Shown here: positions 55,890 to 64,000 of the stretch, piece by piece
Numbering within the stretch: the first letter of the stretch is position 1
Layout of the letters: the number at the start of each line of letters is the position of its first letter
From: Chryseobacterium ginsenosidimutans
GTDB lineage: Bacteria > Bacteroidota > Bacteroidia > Flavobacteriales > Weeksellaceae
Assembly: GCF_024807225.1 (NCBI RefSeq)
Contig: NZ_JANUCO010000001.1
Span: 1,302,001 to 1,366,000 of the forward strand
Direction of reading: 5' to 3'
DNA: 64,000 bases
Notes under the pieces: generated by a model
The model's database searches: none
What the model was told of the DNA's origin: nothing
What the model saw: the letters and a program-made list of their open reading frames with translations, nothing else
Made by a program: the position numbers and the translations under genes

Positions 55890-58800
55890 ATGAAATTATT
55901 TTCATCATTTATACTGTCATTGTGTTCAGTCATGGGCTTTTCGCAGACCATACTATATCAGGCAGAAAGTACAACCCGAACGGTGCAAGATCCGCAAGCG
56001 GTTGTTTTAGCACAAGGGTTTCATGCTTCAGGAAGCGTGTCGAATCCTTTTATTGCTAAGATTGGTGCTGCTACTGGAAATTCGGGAGGTGGACCTGTTG
56101 ATTCCGGAGCAGGAGCTGGTAATCCAACAGGGACTATTGAAACAACTGACAATAAGTTTCATGACACTAAGGGGAATATTGAGGTCAATGGTGTAGGACA
56201 ATTACAGTTTACTTTACCTGTTGCTCTACCTCCGGGAGTGAAAAGTGTTGCCCCTCAGGTTAATCTAATTTACATTAGTGGCTCTGGAAACGGAATTGCT
56301 GGTTATGGTTGGAATTTAGCAGAATCACCACAATTTCAAGGATTGGTAAAAACATTGAAAAAGACAATGAGATTAAAGGAGTTCAATTAAACGACTCCGA
56401 TTATTACAGTTTTAATGGGCAAAGGCTAATTTTAAAGACTGGGGAATATGGAAAAGATGGTGCAGAATATGTGACTGACAAGTATTCTAATGTTAAAATT
56501 AAATCAATTGGAGCAATTACAGGACAGGCATGGCAGGGTCCGGAATATTGGGAATTAACTTTTGAGGATGGCTCTCAAGCTTGGTATGGTACAGTTGCTT
56601 CAGGAAATAGCACTGCAAGAACTCCTTTGGAATATAATATTGTCAAGTGGAAGGATGCACAAGGGAATTATATTACCTATAATTACTCTCAGGCTGCTTC
56701 TACTAATGTGGCTGTTATATCAAGCATAGAATGGGGAGGAAATGAAAAAGCAAGCAAACCAAACTTTAATAAGATTGAATTCAATTACTTTAATGAAAGA
56801 ATCTTAAACGAAATCAATTATTTAAGTGGAATTAAATTTGTACAAAATAAGCTGCTAAAAGAAATTATTGTAAAAACTAATGGCAATCAATTTAAAAGAT
56901 ATGCTGTAGAATATATTGATAATGGAACAAGCTATCAATTTGCAAATAAAATAACAGAATATAATTCCAATGATCAAGCAGCTAATCCCATTGCAATAGG
57001 ATATGAGCTATACCAATCAAGTAATGAAGAAACTACCAAAGAAAATAGTATCGCTACTAATAATACAAAAAAATATGGCGATTTTGATATGGATGGTATT
57101 ACCGATTATCTTGAATTTATACCTAATCCAGGAACCTCTCCATCTGGTCCGGTAGGAATTATAAATTTAAAAAATTCAGTTTATAAAGATGTACCAATTA
57201 TGCCATTACAATATGAGCTTAATAGGTTTACATCTGACGAATTTGCGAAAGCTACAGCTGTAACCTTTAAAAAAGATGGTTATGTAAAAAATAAGGTAGG
57301 TATAGTAATACCACACAAAGTAGGAACTTCGGATTCTAATAAACCAAATTATGAATTACTGGTGTATACGGTAGATATTTCTGACTTTAAATTTAAATTA
57401 GAATACTCAAAAGTAATACCTTATAGTATATTTAATCCCGGTGGTGAGCTGAGTGGTGGTTCCGAATGTACTGCATCCGTACCAATTAATGTAAGCTATT
57501 TGGACAGTTATGACTATGACGGGGATGGTATTTCAGAGCTGATGATAGGATTCAACAAGAGAAATCGATGCACAAGTCCGCCATATCCTAATATATCTTC
57601 TAATCTTGGCAATTCTGACACAGAAGAACCTGTTAACAACCAGTTACCTGTCTTAGAGCCCCGAATTAATTCTTCGAATGTAGAACATGGAGATGATCTT
57701 TCAGGCATAGAGTTAGAAGATCCTGAGGTTAACATAGTACAACCTGGCGGTACAATAGATATTTTCACATACTATTCATCATTTTTGGTAGATATTGATG
57801 AAAACACAGATATTAATAACAGTATCTATAAGTACGATGAAGGAGTAAATATGAATAATTCATTGGATAATAATAAAAATAACCGTTTTGCTGATTTAAA
57901 TGGGGACGGAATACAAGATATTATCCAGATAAAATTTGACGGAACGATCAGTGATGTTTATAATTATCGTAAACAGCCTTCCGGGAACTATTTAAAAGTA
58001 AGTATCGGGAATTTTTCAGGGCAAAAGCTCCAAGGTGTTTCCTCTGGAGCTTTATTTGGTGACTTCAACGGAGATGGTAAAGTAGATATTTTAGTTCCTC
58101 AGGCTAATAAATCTTATAACTGGAATTTATATACCTCTGATGGGAAAAAATTCAATCAATCCGAGATAAATAATTTTATTTATTATAGTTCTGGAAGTGA
58201 AATATTGATGGAAAGTAGCCATAATGTATGGGAAGCAGGAGGAGGATGTTCATTTTCGGAGAGTAGATATTTTCAATATAATATTGCAGATCTCGATGCA
58301 GACGGCAAATCAGATATTGTTGTGAGCTATGTTTTTATCAATAATCATGAATGGAGTTCCCATCATGACCAGGAGAAAACTGTTTTGCGAACTTTTGTTT
58401 ATTCAGTTAATAAAACGACAACAGATAATTCTGCAAATTTTGCCAAGAAATTTTTATCAAGCGCAGGAGGAGATTATAATGTGAGTCTATTAGATTCACC
58501 TATCCAAACAAACGGAGATTTAAACTTTTATAGAGTAAGAGATTGGAGAAGAGAATATGCTAAAAAGGTTATTCCTTTCGGAACTCTGAGTTTAAACAGA
58601 ACTAATCAACAAATTATATCAATAGGCAGACCAGACGATTGTTCAGGGGTAATTGGTTGTGACTATAACTATGTGACTCAGTATGGGTATACTTATATTC
58701 CTACTTTAGCAAGAGTAAAGTTTATTAAACAAGGTGGTGTTACAACAGATATTTCTTACCAAGATCTTGATTCTAAAGCGGATGCTAATTTCTACAAACC

Positions 58801-61800
58801 AATCAAAAAGGAATTATTTCCTTATTTTGAACTAGAACAAATCCCATTATCAGTAGCGGTATCAAAGCTTAAACAAAATACTCTTAATGGAATATTAATT
58901 CAGGATTTCAAATACAGAGGTTTTATAAGCCATTTTACAGGCAAAGGCATGATAGGTTTTCGTCAAGCAGCCCATTCCTCATGGTATGCTGAAGGTTTTG
59001 AAAACACTAAAGTCTGGTCAGGAGCAGAGATTGACCCATTAAACGATGGGATGCCTGTAAAAGAATGGTCAATTAGAACGAATAATGAAAATCTAATTTT
59101 CCCTGCAGATATTTCTGAGAATAATACACAATTATTGAGTTTCAAGTCTACTGTTTATAAGGCTGATAAACTGGTAAACGGTCAAGTTGTAACTGCTGTT
59201 ACAAATGCTGACAAAGCCAAGGTAGTTACTGCTCTTGTTCCTATAAGTACAAGTACAAAAGATTTTTTAACAGGTACTAGTATGACAGGAAGTATTACTT
59301 ATGGTGATTATTATCTTCCGGTACAAAGTATCTCCAATATCAATAATGGATATGCCATAACTACTTCTACCTTTGAGTATGTTCATAATATATCAGCAGC
59401 AGGTTCTGATTATTATGTTGGTCGTTCGAAGATTAAAACAGATGCTATACAGGCTTACGGAGATACCAAATCTGCTAAAGAAGAATATGTATATGAAAAC
59501 AATCTGTTAAAAACCTTAAAAACGTGGAACAGGGACAATACAGGTTATTCACAGGAAACCTATAATTATGACGATTTTGGGAATGTAACGCAGAAAACGA
59601 TCAGCAACAGTGTAGACTCCCAAACTCAAAACACAACTGCTGAATATGATACGAAAGGAAGGTTTGTGGTAAAGAAAATAGATAATTTAGGCTTAATTAC
59701 CCAAATTATATATAATGACTGGGGACAGATTGAGAAACAAACCGATCCGCTAGGCAATACTTTAGTTAATGAATATGATAAGTGGGGCAAACTGATCAAA
59801 TCTAAAACCAATTTAGAAGGAACAACTACCTATACTTATGAAAAAGATAGCAATTCTAATGTCATTGTTACCCAATATGAGTCTGATGGGGGTGTATCTA
59901 AGAAATTTACGAATAAATTAGGACAAGACTATAAAACATTTATCAAAGCATTTAGCCAAGGGCAATATATTTCCAAAGAAATTCAATATGATATTTTAGG
60001 AAGGAAACTGAAAGAGTCAGAACCATATTTTGAAGGTCAGAGTATTAGCCAATGGAATACAATTGCTTATAATGATAATTTTTTCCCTGCTAAAGTAACT
60101 ACTACTTCATTTAATGGTAAGCAGATGGAAACCACAATTTCCGGAAATATTACTACTGTTAAAGAAATAAACCCTTCTGATTATGGAAGAACTAATTCCA
60201 AAACCACAGATGCATTAGGAAATGTAATTTCTACGACAGATAAAGGAGGAACTATTACATTTTCTTACAATGCGGCAGGAGAACAAATTAAAGCACAATA
60301 TGCAGAGAATATTGTTACAACAAAATATGATTCTTGGGGAAGAAAATCTGAATTTAATGATCCTTCCAACGGATTGTATAAATATGAATATGACGGTTTC
60401 GGACAACCGAAGAAGGTTATCAGTCCAAAAGGTACTAAGGAATTTACATATAACAATTTTGGACAGTTAATTTCCCAAAAAGAACTTTCTATCACTGATG
60501 GCGGACAGGCTACTAATAAAATGATTTCTTATTCCTATGATGACAAGGGGAGAGTAATTTCAAAATCTGGAACATCTAAAGGGAAAGCATATAGTTCTAA
60601 CGTGGTTTATGACATTCAGGGAAGGGTTCTATCCTCCTCGGAAAACAGTAATGGCAAGTATTACATGCAGAAAGATATGACTTATGATGATAAAGCTAGA
60701 GTTATTTCTTATGAAAAACAGCTATACTCTTCGGGTGTTTTGACTAAAGTTCAGATAGAAAATGTATACAGTGCGTGGAATGGCAAATTGTATCAGGTTA
60801 AAGATAAAACTTCAGGAAAAATATTATGGGAGCTTCAGGAGACCAATGCCAAAGGTCAGGTGTTAAAAGCAAAGCTGGGAGCTGTGAATGTCAATAATAC
60901 TTATGATAGCAATGGATTCTTGACCAATGTTAACCATTCATCGGCAGTAAAACCAAGCATTCTCCAAATCTCGTACTCATTCAATGCTATTAAAAATGAA
61001 CTCAAGAGCAGAACAACCGGAGGTGATTTTAATATTACAGAACTTTTCGATTATGATGATAATAACAGACTGATAAGTTGGACAGATCCTGTAACGGGTG
61101 CTAAGCCTCTAAACCGAAACGTTTATGATGTGAAAGGTAGAATCATGGAGAATGATGAGGTGGGTATCATGAAGTATGAAAACTCTGCAAAGATCTATCA
61201 ACCAACAGGAATGACCCTGAATGCCGCAGGAACTCAAAATTATAATAATGATCTAATCCAGAGTATTGCATATAACGAGAATAATGATCCTGTTTTCATT
61301 GATGGAATAAAAGGAGATGTTGCTTTCCAGTATGGTTTAACTTCAATGAGACAGAGAGTTACTTATGGAGGGAACTTTAGTATTGATGGAGACGGCAAGT
61401 TTACCAAGTTCTACAGTGAAGATGGAAGTTTTGAAATAGTAAAAGATAATATTACAGGTAAAGAAAAACATATTTTGTATATCGGAGGAACTCCTTATGA
61501 AAGCAGTATTATTTATCTTAAAAATTATAGTGAGACTACAGGTTCATATAAATTCTTACATAAAGATTATTTAGGAAGTGTTTTAGCTATCACTGATGAA
61601 ACAGGTTACAAATTAGAGCAAAGACATTTTGATGCATGGGGTAATATGACCCATTTCATGAAAGGAACGAAAACTGCTATTACAAATCGTGATCAGATTA
61701 ATAATTTTATTGCGAGCGGAGGCTTATTATTAGATAGAGGATACACCAGCCATGAGCATTTTGCAGAAGTGGGGATTATTCATATGAACGGAAGGTTATA

Positions 61801-62917
61801 TGATCCACTATTAAGGAGATTTTTAAATGCTGATGAGAATATTCAGGATCCTACCAATACCCAGAACTACAATAAGTATGGGTATGTGATGAATAATCCA
61901 TTGATGTTTAATGACCCGAATGGCGAGTGGATTGTTGAATCTGCATTGTTATCAGCCGTAATTATCGGAGCTATGGTAGCCTCATTTAGTTATACTATTA
62001 TGGTTTCCATTACGGGACAAAATTGGGATTTGGGAGGCTTCTTTAAATCTACCTTATTTGGTGCTGCATCCGCTGCTGTGACGTATGGTATAGGGAGCGT
62101 ATTTGTCACCTCTGCCGGTACGGCTACTCAAATTGCAAAAGAACTTGGGAGGTTCGGAACTATTTTAGTACAGGGAACTGCACATGCTTTGGCACAGGGC
62201 GTATTGTCTTTAGTACAAGGGCAAGGCTTTGGAAGTGCTTTTACTTCTGGATTTTTAGGAAGCGTAGGTGCTTCTGCTTTTAGTGCAGCAGCAGGAAAGT
62301 TTGCAAGCAGTGCAGTAGGAACCATTGCTTCTGGAGCCGTTTTGGGAGGAGTTGGCTCTGAATTGACAGGAGGGAACTTCTGGCAAGGGGCTTTAATTGG
62401 AGGATTTGTAGCAGGGTTTAATCATATAATGCACAGAATGAATGAATTTAGTTTTGGAGATGATGATAAACCGAAAATTCAGAAACAAAAAGTTCGAATA
62501 AAGCTAGCAAGGGAAACCTTAGAAAGCTTGAAAAATGTAGATAGTTGGTTGTATGAACCTATTAAAGGAAGCTCTTTTATTGGTAAGTTTGGAACTCCAC
62601 TTGATTTCATAGATGCTGGGGGAGAAATATATCTGACGAAGTTAGAATACCAGGATGGAACTCTAACAAAAGCAGAATATCAATTTAAGATGACAAAAAC
62701 TGTTGTTAAGTCATTTGCTACAATCGGTGCAGGGCTAGGTTTAGCAACAGGAGCAAATCTTGGAAGATTAGGAGGACCTATAGGAGCTTTAGTAGGAGTG
62801 GCTGTGGGAGGTATGGTTGATGGTGCATTCTTCTTGTCTTCTGAAGGTGAAAAGTGGCTAAATAAATGGGGTACACATATTAGAAACAAAGCATATAATG
62901 CTAGAACAGCTTGGTGA
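55890..62917 (+). pseudogene. Giant SpvB/FG-GAP/RHS-repeat protein with variable C-terminal domain, frameshifted near N-terminus
   Basis: Repaired, the protein has about 2342 residues. It has a signal peptide (MKLFSSFILSLCSVMGFSQ) and an SpvB-like N-terminus (GNIEVNGVGQLQFTLPV, GYGWNLAG). FG-GAP calcium motifs follow (DFDMDGITD, DYDGDGISE, DLNGDGIQD, DFNGDGKVD; about residues 390-820). RHS/YD repeats span about 1220-1990 (YNYDDFGNVTQK, EYDKWGKLIKS), ending in the core YGYVMNNPLMFNDPNG near residue 2005. The last 330 residues are glycine-rich and hydrophobic and look like the variable effector end. One base is missing at about 56332; adding a G restores LAGITTISRIGK. The frame is then open to the stop at 62917. 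Confidence 0.85.
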
Positions 62918-62922
62918 AAATT

Positions 62923-63534
62923 ATGGCAAAAAGAAATATACTGGAAAAAATGACAACTAAGGAGCTTGAAAAATATATTAGTTCAGATTCTCCTTTTGTT
63001 TATGAAGCGATTGAAATAGCTTATGATATTTTGAAAAATAGAGGTGTTAATTTTTCTGATATTAAGAAAAATAGTATTGAAGGGTTAATTAAAATAAAAA
63101 AAGAAGAAGACTTAAAATATACTGAGAATAATACTTGGGATATTAATGCTGATAATGAAAATTCAGATATTGAATTATATTCTCAAAAATCTATTTGGTT
63201 TTTTAGTATTTTTTTGGGGATACATATAGGAGCAATTTTACTTGCGATTAATTTATTTAGTTTAACAAAAAATAGAAAAGGACTAATTATTATTATATTT
63301 GGTATTATTTATTCTGTCTTTTTGTATATTACTTATACGATTACCAAAATTTATATTATTAACTATTATATTTTAATACTTATATTTATGACAGCTATCG
63401 GAGCATCAATTCTTCAATTTTATTTTTGGGATAAGTATTTGCCTAATATTAAGTATAGAAAGAAAAGTATTGTATTTCCTTTTATCTTATGTATTGTTTT
63501 TTATTCTCTAGTACTATTAGGGATAATATATTAA
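62923..63534 (+). CDS. Four-helix membrane protein, candidate immunity protein of the RHS effector
   Basis: The 203-residue protein has a soluble N-terminal part of about 85 residues (MAKRNILEKMTTKELEKY, then SPFVYEAIEIAYDILKNRG). Four hydrophobic helices follow at about residues 90-113, 120-140, 145-168 and 183-203. It starts 5 bp after the RHS stop codon (an in-frame TTG overlapping that stop is also possible). I do not recognise a family. Position and topology fit an immunity protein to a membrane-acting C-terminal effector; this is inference. Confidence 0.6.
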   Translation: MAKRNILEKMTTKELEKYISSDSPFVYEAIEIAYDILKNRGVNFSDIKKNSIEGLIKIKKEEDLKYTENNTWDINADNENSDIELYSQKSIWFFSIFLGIHIGAILLAINLFSLTKNRKGLIIIIFGIIYSVFLYITYTITKIYIINYYILILIFMTAIGASILQFYFWDKYLPNIKYRKKSIVFPFILCIVFYSLVLLGIIY

Positions 63535-63574
63535 AATAATAAATATATTATAAACAGTCTTCCGCTGTCGCGAG

Positions 63575-63700
63575 CACAATGTCATTAAGTTAAGCTCTTA
63601 TTTATCATTTTCGCCAATAAGATACCTCATTTAACCCTCATCATTACTGAAATTAAATAGTAATGTTAAACATTTCTATCCTTAACTTAATGACATTGTG
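63575..63700. repeat. Short element with perfect 20-bp terminal inverted repeats (MITE/REP-like)
   Basis: The arms at 63575-63594 and 63681-63700 are exact reverse complements (CACAATGTCATTAAGTTAAG on the left). They enclose 86 bp without an ORF. CGCGAG occurs just outside both arms, and a GAGCA-TCT-TGCTC hairpin lies at 63704-63716. This looks like a mobile miniature element or a palindromic intergenic repeat. Confidence 0.7.
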
Positions 63701-63730
63701 CGCGAGCATCTTGCTCGTGCCACTTAAACA

Positions 63731-63760
63731 AAAAACCACTGCAGAATAGCAGTGGTTTTT
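63731..63760 (+). terminator. Terminator downstream of the RHS cassette
   Basis: AAAAACCACTGC / GCAGTGGTTTTT is a 12-bp stem with a 6-nt loop, then more T. Confidence 0.85.
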
Positions 63761-63901
63761 TTATCCCTTAAAATAATTCTATAAAATCTCAAAAAACAAA
63801 GAATTCCATTACAACAAAAATAATTTTAATTTAAAATTTTATAATAAACTGAATGTTAAATGATTAATTTTCGTTTCTAAGAAAATAATCGTTTAAAAAT
63901 A

Positions 63902-63909
63902 TATATTTG
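63902..63909 (+). promoter_or_regulatory. -7 promoter box of the last gene
   Basis: TATATTTG matches TAnnTTTG and lies 21 bp before the ATG at 63931. No TTG at the -33 position is clear. Confidence 0.45.
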
Positions 63910-63930
63910 TTTTACAAAAAAAATTCAAAT

Positions 63931-64000
63931 ATGAAAAACACAAAAAGCTCTGTGAGCGAAACAGGTCATGCAAAAAACATTGCCAACCTGCAGGATGTAA
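63931..64000 (+). CDS. Hypothetical protein, N-terminal part (cut by window edge)
   Basis: Only 23 codons are present, beginning MKNTKSSVSETGHAKNIAN. The start context is good, with a -7 box 21 bp upstream. This N-terminus resembles a hypothetical family common in Flavobacteria, but too little is visible to name a function. Confidence 0.55.
   Translation, partial: MKNTKSSVSETGHAKNIANLQDV

Overview
This window is a low-GC chromosomal segment from a member of the Flavobacteriia, most likely Chryseobacterium or a close relative in the Weeksellaceae. The evidence is a complete gldK-gldL-gldM-gldN block (core of the type IX secretion system, T9SS, and gliding motor), two proteins with T9SS sorting domains, a DUF4270 lipoprotein, promoters of the Bacteroidetes form TTG-N18/19-TAnnTTTG, and protein sequences of the kind usual in that genus. 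There is no rRNA, CRISPR array, prophage or replication origin.

Layout. 1-7.2 kb (minus strand): the 5' end of recG, a periplasmic thioredoxin, three POT-family peptide transporters and a DUF1016/YhcG nuclease-like protein. 7.2-11.1 kb: a RelE/ParE toxin-antitoxin pair, a frameshifted dipeptidyl peptidase IV, a 59-codon double-glycine-leader peptide gene too short for routine gene calling, a hypothetical gene and a frameshifted DUF6496 gene. 11.1-21.5 kb: an alpha-glucan phosphorylase homologue, a T9SS type-B surface protein (frameshifted), several small enzymes and hypotheticals, mtaB and an FMN-binding glutamate synthase. 21.5-22.9 kb: a complete IS3-family element with 24-bp ends and a TTA target duplication. 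22.9-26.5 kb: an FKBP-like lipoprotein, hslR, aroK, a tRNA cluster (Lys-Leu-Lys-Lys) and panC. 26.6-36.9 kb (plus strand): glycogen-synthase-like protein, DUF4270, glmS, gldKLMN and an FAD oxidoreductase. 37.4-45.9 kb: a TPR-LuxR regulator, a frameshifted SemiSWEET transporter, a small family of secreted repeat-head proteins with two decayed tandem copies, and lipoproteins. 46-51.8 kb: an RND efflux operon. 52.4-63.5 kb: a TPR-AraC regulator, then a secreted cassette of fibre-like protein, small T9SS type-A protein, a giant SpvB/FG-GAP/RHS protein and a four-helix membrane protein that may be its immunity partner.

Two observations stand out. First, eight genes carry single-base frameshifts, each repairable by one base. 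Six of the eight are the same event, an extra A where the intact frame predicts GAAC followed by C or T (three are GGAACC read on one strand or the other). This is either a systematic sequencing artefact or a real mutational bias, and it decides whether DPP IV, the TolC-like protein, the RHS protein and others are functional. Second, the RHS protein ends in a glycine-rich hydrophobic C-terminal region and is followed after 5 bp by a multi-helix membrane protein, which fits a membrane-acting polymorphic toxin with its immunity protein.

The gldKLMN products would export the T9SS type-A and type-B substrates encoded here. The peptide transporters and DPP IV together suggest peptide-based nutrition. 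All functional calls rest on reading motifs by eye; no database search was run.
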